Assembly (NCBI RefSeq): GCF_006439395.2
Contig: NZ_CP083950.1
Span: forward strand, 186,001-250,000
Direction of reading: 5' to 3'
Origin: Mesorhizobium sp. B4-1-4
GTDB taxonomy: Bacteria; Pseudomonadota; Alphaproteobacteria; Rhizobiales; Rhizobiaceae
DNA length: 64,000 nt
In this document: piece after piece, positions 1 to 8,345 of the stretch
How positions within the stretch are numbered: position 1 is the stretch's first letter
How the letters are laid out: every line of letters begins with the position of its first letter
Notes under the pieces: model-generated
Database searches by the model: none
The model's input: the letters and a program-made list of their open reading frames with translations, nothing else
What the model was told of the DNA's origin: nothing
Position numbers and translations under genes: made by a program

Positions 1-455
1 TGCTGCTGCCCGCCCGACAGTTCGCCCGGATAGGAGAGCGCCTTCTCCGGCAGCCGCATTCCGCCAAGCAGGTTGCGCGCCCGTTCCTCGACTTCCTTGC
101 GCGGTTCCTTGAGCACCTGGATCGGCGCCATGGCGACGTTTTCCAGCACCGTCTTGTGAGGAAACAGATTGTACTGCTGGAACACCATGCCTACACGGTG
201 CCTGAGCGCCACCTTGTCGACATTGGGATCAGTGACCGTGATGTCGCCGACCTGAATGGCGCCTTGATCGACCGGCGTCAGGCCGTTGATGGTCCTAAGG
301 ATCGTCGACTTGCCGGAACCGGAGGGGCCGATGATGGCAGCCACCTCACCCTTGGCGACACTGAGATCGACGCCGCGCAACACCTGAAAGCTTCCGAAGG
401 CCTTGCGCACACCCCTCAAGGAGACCAGTGCGCGATCTTCACTCGCAGTTCGCAT
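1..455 (-). CDS. Polar amino-acid ABC transporter ATP-binding protein (GlnQ/HisP type), 3' part outside window
   Basis: This is the ATPase of an amino-acid importer. Translating the minus strand from the ATG at 455-453 gives an N-terminal ATPase half with Walker A (GPSGSGKST, about residues 43-51), a Q-loop (MVFQQYNLFPH) and the start of the signature motif (ELSGGQQQ) right at the window edge. The Walker B region lies outside. It sits 9 bp after the stop of the permease at 465-1151 and is the last visible gene of an SBP-permease-permease-ATPase operon. The family call is firm; the substrate is not shown by the ATPase. Confidence 0.9.
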   Translation of the reverse strand, partial: MRTASEDRALVSLRGVRKAFGSFQVLRGVDLSVAKGEVAAIIGPSGSGKSTILRTINGLTPVDQGAIQVGDITVTDPNVDKVALRHRVGMVFQQYNLFPHKTVLENVAMAPIQVLKEPRKEVEERARNLLGGMRLPEKALSYPGELSGGQQ

Positions 456-464
456 GGGAATTCC

Positions 465-1151
465 TCAGACGGTTCGGAAGCGCCGCTCGAGTGCGCTGCT
501 GATGCGGGAAATCGGATAGGTGTAGAGAAAAAACATCACCAGCAGGGTGGCGTACATCGGGATCAGGAAGCCGCCCTGCGCCTCGGACTGGACCGCCGCC
601 TGGGTGCGCGACAGCGCTTCCTCTACGCCTACGATCGATGCCAGCGGCGTCGCCGTGATAAGCAGCGCGTAAAGGTTCATCCACGGTGGCAGCATGCGCG
701 TAATGCATTGCGGCAGGATGATGCGGAACAGCGTGACGGGCCTGGAATAGCCAAGTGCTTCGGCCGCCTCCCACTGCCCCCTTGGCACAGAGCCGATCGC
801 GCCGCGCACAATCTCTGAAAAGTTGGCTGCCACCGGCACGCTGAAGCCAATCGTTGCGCGCAGCCAGCTCGGCACTTCGTGGGTCATGCCGGAAATGGTG
901 ATCGAATAGGGCATCAGGAAGATGCAGTAAAACAGCAACACCAGCCACGGTGCGTTGCGGAACAGTTGGGTGGCGAGGCGCGAGACACCGCCGATCAGAC
1001 GAGCGTGCGAGATCTGGCCAAGCCCCAGGAACACACCTGCTGTCGTACCAAGCGCGATGGCCAGAATGCTCATAAGGATATTGAGCCCAAAACCCCAGAG
1101 CACGAAGGGAAGCCAGCGAAGGATATCGGTGAAGATGGAAGTTTCGGACAT
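465..1151 (-). CDS. Polar amino-acid ABC transporter permease (HisM/GlnP family)
   Basis: A 228-residue inner-membrane permease of the HisM/GlnP family. It has several hydrophobic segments, the first at about residues 14-45, and the EAA-type loop 'GQWEAAEALGYSR' followed by an IILPQ segment, which contacts the ATPase. The N-terminal half carries the 'QLFRNAPWLVLLFY' stretch typical of amino-acid permeases. It lies 12 bp downstream of the second permease and 9 bp before the ATPase start, so the three genes are probably co-transcribed. The two permeases probably form a heterodimer. Confidence 0.92.
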   Translation of the reverse strand: MSETSIFTDILRWLPFVLWGFGLNILMSILAIALGTTAGVFLGLGQISHARLIGGVSRLATQLFRNAPWLVLLFYCIFLMPYSITISGMTHEVPSWLRATIGFSVPVAANFSEIVRGAIGSVPRGQWEAAEALGYSRPVTLFRIILPQCITRMLPPWMNLYALLITATPLASIVGVEEALSRTQAAVQSEAQGGFLIPMYATLLVMFFLYTYPISRISSALERRFRTV

Positions 1152-1163
1152 GGCGCGCTCCGT

Positions 1164-1913
1164 TCAGTTCGCGCCGAAGCCGGGCAGGCGCATCGCCGCC
1201 TGCACAAAGCCGATCAGCCAGACCACGATTCCGGTCAGTAGAAGATAGATGGCCAGCATGACGTTCATCATCTCGAAGGTATTGAGAGAGTCCGACCAGA
1301 TCTGGTTGGACACGTAAAGCAGTTCCGCCACGCCGATCGCATAGGCGACGGTCGTCGACTTAGTGAGATCGACCAGATTGTTGGCGAGCGAAGCGAAGGA
1401 GAAGCGCAGCCCGAGCGGCGCCACGACATAGCGAAACGCCTTGAAGCGCGAATAGCCGAGCGCAAGCGCGGCTTCTTCGTACGAACCGTGCACGGCACCG
1501 ATCCCGGAGCGGAAGGTTTCGATGTTGAAGGCGCCGGCGTAGAGCGAGAGCGCTATCACTGCCCAGGTGAAATTTCCAATCATTGGCACGGGCAGGCCGA
1601 TGCCGTTCTGTCCGACCGGCATCAGGCTGCCGACCGCGAAATAGAAGAAATACATTTGCACTAAGAGCGGCGTGTTGCGGACTACAGCCACATAACCGCG
1701 CACCAGCATTGCCGCCGGTCCGCTAGATAGAGCCAGCACGGCAGCTCCGGCGCCACCGATCAGCACACTGAGGAATGTGCAGATGAGCACTAAAGCGCAG
1801 GTAGTCACGAGCCCAGACACGAAGCGTTGGAAATCGAAGGCATCATAGAGGATCGTCAGGTTGATGCCGGACGCCTTCAGGTTGAGCGCGAACTGATGGA
1901 TTAGATCGAGCAT
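1164..1913 (-). CDS. Polar amino-acid ABC transporter permease (HisQ/GlnP family)
   Basis: A 249-residue membrane permease and partner of the gene at 465-1151. The family signature 'VRNTPLLVQMYFFYF' is present mid-protein and the EAA loop reads 'GSYEEAALALGYSRFKAFR'. About five transmembrane segments are visible. The gene lies between the periplasmic binding protein (about 125 bp upstream) and the second permease (12 bp downstream). Confidence 0.92.
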   Translation of the reverse strand: MLDLIHQFALNLKASGINLTILYDAFDFQRFVSGLVTTCALVLICTFLSVLIGGAGAAVLALSSGPAAMLVRGYVAVVRNTPLLVQMYFFYFAVGSLMPVGQNGIGLPVPMIGNFTWAVIALSLYAGAFNIETFRSGIGAVHGSYEEAALALGYSRFKAFRYVVAPLGLRFSFASLANNLVDLTKSTTVAYAIGVAELLYVSNQIWSDSLNTFEMMNVMLAIYLLLTGIVVWLIGFVQAAMRLPGFGAN

Positions 1914-2038
1914 TGCCCGCTCCCGCGATGAGGTACCCGGTTTCCGTCACGGGAACCGCGTAACATTTGATAAGAGCACGATTGCCAACAGGGACATGGT
2001 TTTCTGAAGGGGCGCGTGTGTTCGAAACGGCTGCCGGT

Positions 2039-2887
2039 TCACTCTGCGGACAGATGGTCCTTCAGCGCCTCGTGCATTTTGCGCAGATAGGCGGATTCCG
2101 CGATACCGTTGGCCTTTTCCAGTTCAAGAAGCTTTCCGGAACGGTGCCAGTTGGCGATAGCGCCGGCGACCAGAACGCCCCACGGCTTGTCGAGATCGGT
2201 CAGCCGGACGGCAATGCCCCACGGCGCATCGTCCTGGGTCGGCAGCGGCATGTGATAATCCGCCCATTTTGGGTCGGCGAGTTGCACGTTGATCAGATTG
2301 TCGTCGGACAGGACGCCGATGCAGCGGCCCTGCCGCAAGGCGCTGTCGACCTCCGCAGTGCCGGCAAAGGCCAACAGCTCGATCTTGAACTTCTCTTGCG
2401 CCGGTTTGTTGTACCAGGCGCCCTGGATGGCGCAGATGGTCTGGCCGGCCATTTCTTCCCACTTCGTTGCCGTCACTTTCTTCGGCAGCAAGATGTTGTA
2501 GCCCGACGAGTAGTAGTTCGGATGGACGAAGCCGACCACCCGTCGGCGTTCGGCGGTATCGGTCGCCGAGGCGATCATCACGTCGATCTGGCCCTGGGCG
2601 AGGAATTCGAAGCGATTGGCAGAGTTGACCTTGACGATCTCTACCTGGGCACCGAGGAGCTGGCCGAGCGCATTGGCTAAGTCGACTTCCATTCCCACGA
2701 AGTTGCCGTCCGCCGCCCGATAGGACCACGGTTTGTAGTCATCCTTGGTGCCGACCTTTAGGACCTTCGTCGCCTCGATCTTGCACAAAGTATCGTCGCC
2801 ACAGCCGAGCGTCTCGGCGTGCGCGACGGCCGTGCCAAGCCCAAGAGCCAGGCCGAATATGAGCGTCTTGAAACCGTACATCATCAT
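2039..2887 (-). CDS. Amino-acid ABC transporter substrate-binding protein (SBP family 3)
   Basis: A periplasmic binding protein with an N-terminal signal peptide (hydrophobic residues about 6-22, cleavage after AHA). The mature part has the family 3 features 'VGTKDDYKPWSYRAADG' near the N-terminus and 'GMEVDLANALGQLLGA'. Two cysteines early in the mature chain (GCGDDTLC) may form a disulfide. Three ATG codons lie in a row at the start; the GGAG box fits the third (2881) best, so the protein may begin two residues later. It heads the operon and is divergent from the LysR gene at 3111, which probably controls it. Confidence 0.92.
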   Translation of the reverse strand: MMMYGFKTLIFGLALGLGTAVAHAETLGCGDDTLCKIEATKVLKVGTKDDYKPWSYRAADGNFVGMEVDLANALGQLLGAQVEIVKVNSANRFEFLAQGQIDVMIASATDTAERRRVVGFVHPNYYSSGYNILLPKKVTATKWEEMAGQTICAIQGAWYNKPAQEKFKIELLAFAGTAEVDSALRQGRCIGVLSDDNLINVQLADPKWADYHMPLPTQDDAPWGIAVRLTDLDKPWGVLVAGAIANWHRSGKLLELEKANGIAESAYLRKMHEALKDHLSAE

Positions 2888-3110
2888 CTCCGTTCCTGAG
2901 TGTTCAATACCCTGCGGCCTCTACGAAGCGATGGCTTCGCGGGCGACTTCTTGTTCTGATTGTTGTTCTTGAAAGCCTCATTCCGTTGCCATCTCGGATC
3001 GGCGTTCGCAGACAGGGATGACGCCATTAGCGGCTGGCCGCAATCGCTTTCTAGACTAAGTAGCGAGATTAATGAAGAATATGACCCCAGTTGATAGTGG
3101 GAGAATTCTT

Positions 3111-4100
3111 ATGAGGGGCAGCATCGACCTACGGACTCTCGAAATCGCTGCGGCAGCGATTGAGAGTGGCAGCATGAGCACGGCCGGCTCACGCTTTGGT
3201 CTGACCCAGTCCGCCGTATCCCAAGCCGTGGGCCGCGCCGAGAAGGAGATCGGCGCCAAGCTGCTGCATCGCAACCGCCGGCCGTTGGTTCCGACTTCCG
3301 CGGGCAGTGTGCTGGCTGTCCAAATCCGAGAGGTCGTTCAACGGGTCAGCCGAGTGGTTGACACGGTGCGGTCGGCGGCAGCAATGCCTGAGCGCCTTGA
3401 CCTGCGGCTCGGTCTGGTCGATTCCTTTGCCGGCACTATCGGAGCCTATCTGGTCAAGGAACTGGTGGATGGCGCGCTAGCTCTGCAGCTGACAGCGTGG
3501 TCGGGGCTGGCGTTCTCTCACACAGAGGCACTGATGCGCCACGCCATCGACGCTGCCGTCACCTCGGACCCAATGGAGGGCCTCGACGATGTCGTTCGCT
3601 ATCCGCTGTTTCGCGAACCCTATCTCCTGTTGGTCCCGAAAGACCTAGGTCCTGATTGCCGGGACCACGATCTGCGCGAAATTCTTTCGCGCCATCACCT
3701 CATACGACATAGTGCGCGCTCGCATAGCGGCACTCATGTTGAGCGGCATCTGCGTCGGCTCGGCCTGGAACCGCCGCGAATGCTCGAATTTGACACCTCC
3801 GACTCGCTCGTCGCGATGGTAGCGACTGGCGTCGGTGTTGCCATAACGACGCCGCTGTGCTTGCTCCAGGGCGCTGCCTACATCGACGGTGTCGAGGTGA
3901 TGCCGCTTCCGGGACCGGGATTTTCCCGCGAGTTGACGTTCGTCACCCGCAGCGAGGAATTTGTGACACTCGGACCGCGTATTGCGGAACTCGCTCGAAA
4001 CATTGTCAAAGTGAGGGCGTTGCCACGGTTTCTAAAGCTTGCCCCTTGGCTTGAGCCCAAGATGGAATGGATGGCATTAAGATCTGACAGCAATCCCTGA
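3111..4100 (+). CDS. LysR-family transcriptional regulator
   Basis: A LysR-type regulator with an N-terminal winged helix-turn-helix: 'LRTLEIAAAAIESGSMSTA' then 'LTQSAVSQAVGRAEKEIGA' and 'LLHRNRRPLVPTSAG'. A periplasmic-binding-protein-like effector domain follows to residue 329. The ATG at 3111 has a good ribosome site (GGGAGA, 7 bp upstream), so it is preferred over the in-frame ATG at 3072, which has none. It is divergent from the amino-acid importer operon, the usual layout for an LTTR controlling its neighbour. The effector cannot be read from sequence. Confidence 0.9.
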   Translation: MRGSIDLRTLEIAAAAIESGSMSTAGSRFGLTQSAVSQAVGRAEKEIGAKLLHRNRRPLVPTSAGSVLAVQIREVVQRVSRVVDTVRSAAAMPERLDLRLGLVDSFAGTIGAYLVKELVDGALALQLTAWSGLAFSHTEALMRHAIDAAVTSDPMEGLDDVVRYPLFREPYLLLVPKDLGPDCRDHDLREILSRHHLIRHSARSHSGTHVERHLRRLGLEPPRMLEFDTSDSLVAMVATGVGVAITTPLCLLQGAAYIDGVEVMPLPGPGFSRELTFVTRSEEFVTLGPRIAELARNIVKVRALPRFLKLAPWLEPKMEWMALRSDSNP

Positions 4101-4634
4101 ACAGGTCGATCGTACGTTACCTGGCTGTGGGTGCGAAGATTTTTAAAGTGGCGCGAGCCATCGATTTGTTACACGAATGTGAACAAGCATTGAAACGGGT
4201 GAAGTCAAACGCCTACTTGTACATCGCACAAGTGAGCCGCACAATTTGCACTTCATTTCTGGACGATGACTCCACGCATCCGAGCTTCAGACCCCAGTTG
4301 TCTGAAACCAAGGTCGGCTGCTGGCCTTCACATGGGATATGCCGCTGCCAAAGCCCATTAGGTGCAAGCGTTGCAAGATCTCATCCGAACCTGTCAGTGT
4401 CGAACTTCGTGTGGGCACCTTCAGAGCGCGGTCATAGCAACGCGCTGTGTGGTGGAGCGGATCTATCAATGCTTTGACTTCGGCGAGCCAGGTCTGCGGG
4501 CCATGAACCTATCGATCTCAACCTCGGACGGTTGACTGTATTCTTTGAATCGGTGGATCGTTGAAGTGTAGGGCGGAGTTTCCCACCACTCGTCGCTCCC
4601 GGAAACAAGCAAGTTAAACATTCCGTACCCCGCC
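4101..4634 (+). other. Intergenic stretch, no supported gene
   Basis: This 534-bp gap between the LysR gene and the convergent Fic gene has short open frames on both strands, but none has a recognisable motif or ribosome site. The minus-strand peptide PQTWLAEVKALIDPLHHTA near 4450-4500 faintly resembles the C-terminal end of IS66 transposases, too weakly to call. Confidence 0.4.
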
Positions 4635-6167
4635 TCACGCCGCCTTTTCCATGGACCATCGCACGCGTTCGGCGAGGAAGGCGGCAAATGTCTTCACATT
4701 CATATTGCCGCTCGCCTCTTCCAGCCCTGCCAGATAAGCCTTCCGGTCTTCTACTCTCACGACCGTCCAGGGATAGCCGCCCGACGCCAGCATCGCGTTC
4801 ATCAGGAATCTCGCCATGCGCCCGTTGCCGTCCGGATAGGGGTGCACATATCCCAGAAGCCAGTGCCCCAGCACGGCACGCACCGACGCCTCCTGTTCCG
4901 CTGCCAGCAGGTCGAATAGTTCATTCATGCCATCAGCCACCACTTCAGCACGCGGCGGCACGTGCTGCGAGCCGCGCAGATACACAGGGTGGTTGCGATA
5001 TCCCGCAAGCGCGCTGGCCTTGAGAATGCCGGCCGTCACTGATGGCGCGAACAGCTCCCGGTACCACTCCCTGTGGGCTCCCCGCGTCAGCGCGCCGGCC
5101 GGCTTGCCGTCAATGATCGCGGCGACCGAGTCCTTGACCTTCTGGAATGCGAGGTAGTAGCCGCGCGCGGCGAGGGCATCCCGGTTCTTGCGATCCTCTT
5201 CATCAATCTCCGGATTCCAGCTCCCCTCGCGCACCCGGTCGATGAGCTCCGGGGTGACGCTGTAGCCTTCTATCGACAGCGAATGGTACGCATCGCTCTC
5301 ATAGATATCCTCTACGAACTTCATATAGGCGTCTTTGTCCGAAGGCAGTCCCGGCGCCTTCGGGAATATCTCAATCACGGCTTCGCGCTGCGATTCCCAT
5401 ATCGCGCGCAAGCGGGCGACCAGAGGGGGAACGCCGGTCGCAATGCCGGTCACGCCCGTCTGCCCGGCGAAGGGGTCTGACTCGCGAACGTCATACCCCG
5501 CCGCTTTGAAGGTCGCCAATATCTCGTCAGCAAAGGCGCCGCGCCCTACGCGGCGGAATGCACCCGCAAGCCGCCCCGCCACGGCAGAATGGCCGCCATC
5601 CAGCAGCAGGGCCAGCACGGTGGAGACGTCGCGCACGGACGCCATGGCGACCTGCATCTCGATAGGCGCACGCTGGAAGAACGCTTCCGGCACCCGGATA
5701 AGGGCGGCCTCGACGGTGAACACACGCTGGCCGTTTTTCTCAGTCAGCTCAGCCGGCATCTCCTTGACCTTGAGATCATAAAGCGAAGTGCCGAACAGCA
5801 GGTCGATTTTGTTGTTCGTCCCTTTTGGGGTGTTGACCACCACCTGCGGCGGAATGGTCGGCGCTTCCGCGTGCAGAAGCAGCGACTGCTCTGGTGACAG
5901 GAACCAATCCTTGCCAAACCTCTCATTGCAGTACAGGGAGCAAAATTCCCAGAAGCTTGCGTACCAGGGGGTGGTGTCCTGTTGCTGCGCCTGGGGGCCA
6001 GTCGACATGACCCACCCTTTGATCAGATCGCGCAGAAAGCCGTTCTGGAGCAGGCGCTCACGGTGAACGCGGGTCAGTTCGTCCGACTTGAATATGCGTC
6101 GCCCGCCCTCTTGGAGCTCTTTGAGGATAGCTAGGGACTCAGCGAGTTTTTCCCGGGGCTGGGCCAT
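4635..6167 (-). CDS. Fic-domain protein (probable AMPylase) with N-terminal AbiEi-like winged-helix region
   Basis: About 510 residues. The C-terminal part has the Fic core motif HPYPDGNGR (about residues 442-450), whose His and GNGR residues drive transfer of AMP from ATP to a target protein. An auto-inhibitory motif of the S/T-x3-E-G/N type, SLSIEG, lies about 146 residues before it, so the enzyme is probably held off by its own inhibitory helix. The first 130 residues (ending GTSLYDL) resemble the winged-helix part of AbiEi-like antitoxins and could bind DNA. The ATG at 6167 has an AAGG box; an in-frame TTG at 6179 overlaps the repeats and is less likely. It may act as a self-contained toxin or a stress regulator; targets are unknown. 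Confidence 0.85.
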   Translation of the reverse strand: MAQPREKLAESLAILKELQEGGRRIFKSDELTRVHRERLLQNGFLRDLIKGWVMSTGPQAQQQDTTPWYASFWEFCSLYCNERFGKDWFLSPEQSLLLHAEAPTIPPQVVVNTPKGTNNKIDLLFGTSLYDLKVKEMPAELTEKNGQRVFTVEAALIRVPEAFFQRAPIEMQVAMASVRDVSTVLALLLDGGHSAVAGRLAGAFRRVGRGAFADEILATFKAAGYDVRESDPFAGQTGVTGIATGVPPLVARLRAIWESQREAVIEIFPKAPGLPSDKDAYMKFVEDIYESDAYHSLSIEGYSVTPELIDRVREGSWNPEIDEEDRKNRDALAARGYYLAFQKVKDSVAAIIDGKPAGALTRGAHREWYRELFAPSVTAGILKASALAGYRNHPVYLRGSQHVPPRAEVVADGMNELFDLLAAEQEASVRAVLGHWLLGYVHPYPDGNGRMARFLMNAMLASGGYPWTVVRVEDRKAYLAGLEEASGNMNVKTFAAFLAERVRWSMEKAA

Positions 6168-6175
6168 GGTGCCTT

Positions 6176-6295
6176 GCAAGTTTTTAATGCCGTTCGATCA
6201 CAAGTCTATAATGTCGAACTCTTACAAGTCAATGATGTCGTAAAAAGATAAGTTTTTTGTGCAGTGGAATCACAAGTTTTTTGTGCCATATCCAT
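6176..6295. repeat. Five imperfect 24-bp direct repeats upstream of the fic gene
   Basis: Units begin at 6176, 6200, 6224, 6248 and 6272, each 24 bp long and in exact register. The conserved part of each is (A/G)(C/T)AAGT followed by a T/A-rich centre and (A/G)TGTCG or TGTGC. Units at 6200 and 6224 agree at 15 of 17 positions over ACAAGTC..ATGTCG; units at 6248 and 6272 share the 13-mer AAGTTTTTTGTGC. The array covers the leader and promoter of the minus-strand fic gene and ends 9 bp before its ATG, so it is a good candidate operator for the protein's own N-terminal domain. Confidence 0.7.
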
Positions 6296-6312
6296 ATTTG
6301 AAAGTTTGGACG

Positions 6313-6888
6313 CTAAAGATCATTCCGGCGCGCCGGAATGATCGGACCACCTCTCCCGCTCAAAATCACCATCCTTACCGCGCGGCGCTCGCTGCGCCGC
6401 TCCGCCCGCGAGATGCGCGGCCGTTCGGAGTTACCGCCGCCGCGCCCTTCGTTTACGCCGCCATCATCTGCCGCCCGCGAGATCGACCGGTTTGCTCCAC
6501 GGCTCCTCGCGCAGGATCGCCTCTGCGGCGCCTGCTGCAGGTTGCCCGCCTTCCGCACCGCCCGTGGATTCTCCTCCTCCGGAATCGGGCCGCTTCCCGT
6601 GACACTCACGCTATGGATCAGATCGAAAGCCATATCGGCATGCGTTTCGAGATCGGGCAGCCGACGCGCGAGGACTGCATAAGGATCGGCGTCGAACACA
6701 CCGTTGAGGGAGGCGACAGCTACGAAGTGGTTGCCATCCACGGTGAGAATACCTCCCCACGAGCGCTTTGCTACGCTCTTCAGAACTGCGCTGCCGCTTC
6801 CTGCGGGTTCGGCAGCATACGTCTTCCCCGCATCGGAACCACGCTTCACGGCATGTCGTGTGGCGGCTGCGTTCTCAAGTTTCTTCAC
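6313..6888 (-). CDS. Hypothetical protein, doubtful
   Basis: An open frame of 191 codons. Residues about 40-115 look protein-like (for example GILTVDGNHFVAVASL and LETHADMAFDLIHSV), while the last 70 residues are Arg/Ser-rich and look like a non-coding shadow. It may be the 5' part of a gene truncated when the fic region arrived. No family is recognised. Confidence 0.3.
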   Translation of the reverse strand: MKKLENAAATRHAVKRGSDAGKTYAAEPAGSGSAVLKSVAKRSWGGILTVDGNHFVAVASLNGVFDADPYAVLARRLPDLETHADMAFDLIHSVSVTGSGPIPEEENPRAVRKAGNLQQAPQRRSCARSRGANRSISRAADDGGVNEGRGGGNSERPRISRAERRSERRAVRMVILSGRGGPIIPARRNDL

Positions 6889-7032
6889 GAGCGCCGAAAC
6901 GACCTCCGAAGCCCAGCTAATTCTGGACAGCGACAGATAATTCTAAACGGCACACAGGGACCTGTCAGGGCGATTTGTGCGGCCTCGACCATTAGATCCC
7001 CTTGCCCCGGATGTTGTTCTCATCAGGACTGG

Positions 7033-7908
7033 CTAAGCTTTCAGAACGAGCTGAGATCGTACCGAAGACGGGCTGGCGATTGTGGCGCCGAGTTTCTCCA
7101 AGAGCCATTTCGCTTTGTCGACCAGTTCGGCATTGCTCTTCACGAGTTCAGTCCGCGACATCCGGATCGTGTCCTCCATGCCTATCCGCACATGCCCGCC
7201 GAGCAGGTAGGATTGCATGAGCATCGGGTAAGCAGCGCGGCCGATACCGAACCCTGTCCAGATGGCGTCCCGTGGCAGCATGTTGCGGGCGAACATCATT
7301 GTCTCCGGCGTCGTCGCGAAGCCGTATTTCACGCCAAGCACAAGGCTTACGAGCGGAGGGCCGCGAAACACGCCGCTTGCGAGAAAGTCTTTGAGGAGAT
7401 TGATATCTCCGCTGTCGAAAAGCTCGAACTCGGGCCGGACCCCGCAGTCATAGATGATCTCCGCCATCTTCCTGACGTTGGGCGGGGTGTTAATGACGAC
7501 CTCGCTGCCGAAAGTCATCGTGTTGAGGTCCAGAGTGCAGATGTCGGGCCGCAGATCGCGGATGTGCTCGACGCGGCGTTCGGCTGTCACGAAATTCGTC
7601 CGAGGACCCGCGATCTTGGGATCCTCCTCACCGGGCTGGAACCGGCCACCCGGCCCAGTGGTGATGTTCAGGATCACCTCAGTGTTCTTGGCGCGGATCA
7701 GGCGAACAAGTTCGCGATAGTGATCGAGTTCCATCGACGGTCGACCGTCGGGATGGCGGACATGGAGATGCAAGATCGCCGCACCCGCTTCGGCCGCATC
7801 GAGTGCCGAGGCGGCTATTTCTTCCGGCGTCACCGGCAAATTGGCGTTGTCTTCCCGCCTCGTCAGGCTACCGGTCACGGCGCAAGTGATGATGGTGTCG
7901 TTCGACAT
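7033..7908 (-). CDS. BKACE-family beta-keto acid cleavage enzyme (DUF849)
   Basis: A TIM-barrel enzyme of the 3-keto-5-aminohexanoate cleavage family, which cleaves a beta-keto acid with acetyl-CoA to give acetoacetate and a new CoA ester. The N-terminal ITCAVTGS strand, the [12 protein letters not shown] zinc-binding motif (His-x-His) and the LNITTGPGG strand are clear. The ATG at 7908 has a GAGAAG box, so the upstream extension of the open frame is rejected. About 292 residues is normal. It is the last gene of the operon starting at 13290, 10 bp after ridA. Substrates vary within the family; the neighbours point to an amine-derived keto acid. Confidence 0.88.
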   Translation of the reverse strand: MSNDTIITCAVTGSLTRREDNANLPVTPEEIAASALDAAEAGAAILHLHVRHPDGRPSMELDHYRELVRLIRAKNTEVILNITTGPGGRFQPGEEDPKIAGPRTNFVTAERRVEHIRDLRPDICTLDLNTMTFGSEVVINTPPNVRKMAEIIYDCGVRPEFELFDSGDINLLKDFLASGVFRGPPLVSLVLGVKYGFATTPETMMFARNMLPRDAIWTGFGIGRAAYPMLMQSYLLGGHVRIGMEDTIRMSRTELVKSNAELVDKAKWLLEKLGATIASPSSVRSQLVLKA

Positions 7909-7918
7909 AAGGCTTCTC

Positions 7919-8305
7919 TCAGCTTGCAAGGATGGCCGTCGCGGCGATCTCGACGAGCAGGCTGTCGTCGATGAGCGCCCCCGCCTGAACCATCGTTGTC
8001 GCCGGTCGAATGTCGCCAAAGACGGCGCCATGGGCTCTGCCGACGGCTTCCCAATCCTTCATATTGCGCAGGAAGATACGTGTCTCGACGACATCCTCGA
8101 TCGAGGCGTCGAGTTGGCGTAGCGCCGCACCAATGCGCTCCAGAACCACGATGGTTTGCCCTTCCGCGTCGCCAGGGTGAAGGACACCATCGGGTGCCGA
8201 TGCGGAGGTGCCCGAGACGACAATGATGTTTCCGGCCCGCACCGCCCGGGAATAGCCGATAGCCGCTCCCCAATTGTTGATCACGTCGACCTTTTGCCTT
8301 TTCAT
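7919..8305 (-). CDS. RidA/YjgF/Rid-family protein
   Basis: A 128-residue Rid-family protein. It begins KVDVINNW and shows IIVVSGTSA, then the [16 protein letters not shown] and [15 protein letters not shown] segments typical of the fold, ending LVEIAATAI. Many Rid proteins hydrolyse reactive enamine or imine intermediates released by amine-oxidising or PLP enzymes. That fits its position between an aminotransferase-like enzyme and BKACE, in an operon that also encodes an amine dehydrogenase-like flavoprotein. The arginine in DIRPATT corresponds to the key arginine of active family members. Confidence 0.9.
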   Translation of the reverse strand: MKRQKVDVINNWGAAIGYSRAVRAGNIIVVSGTSASAPDGVLHPGDAEGQTIVVLERIGAALRQLDASIEDVVETRIFLRNMKDWEAVGRAHGAVFGDIRPATTMVQAGALIDDSLLVEIAATAILAS

Positions 8306-8345
8306 ACGCGGCTCCTTGACTGTCCTGAGGTTTTCCTTGCCGCCA

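Noticed and set aside
4440..4510. Possible IS66 transposase end on the minus strand (PQTWLAEVKALIDPLHHTA)
   Set aside because: Similarity is limited to a few residues and no neighbouring IS66 motif is present.
6259..7974. 571-codon open frame on the plus strand
   Set aside because: It overlaps the BKACE gene in antisense and has no ribosome site or recognisable domain.
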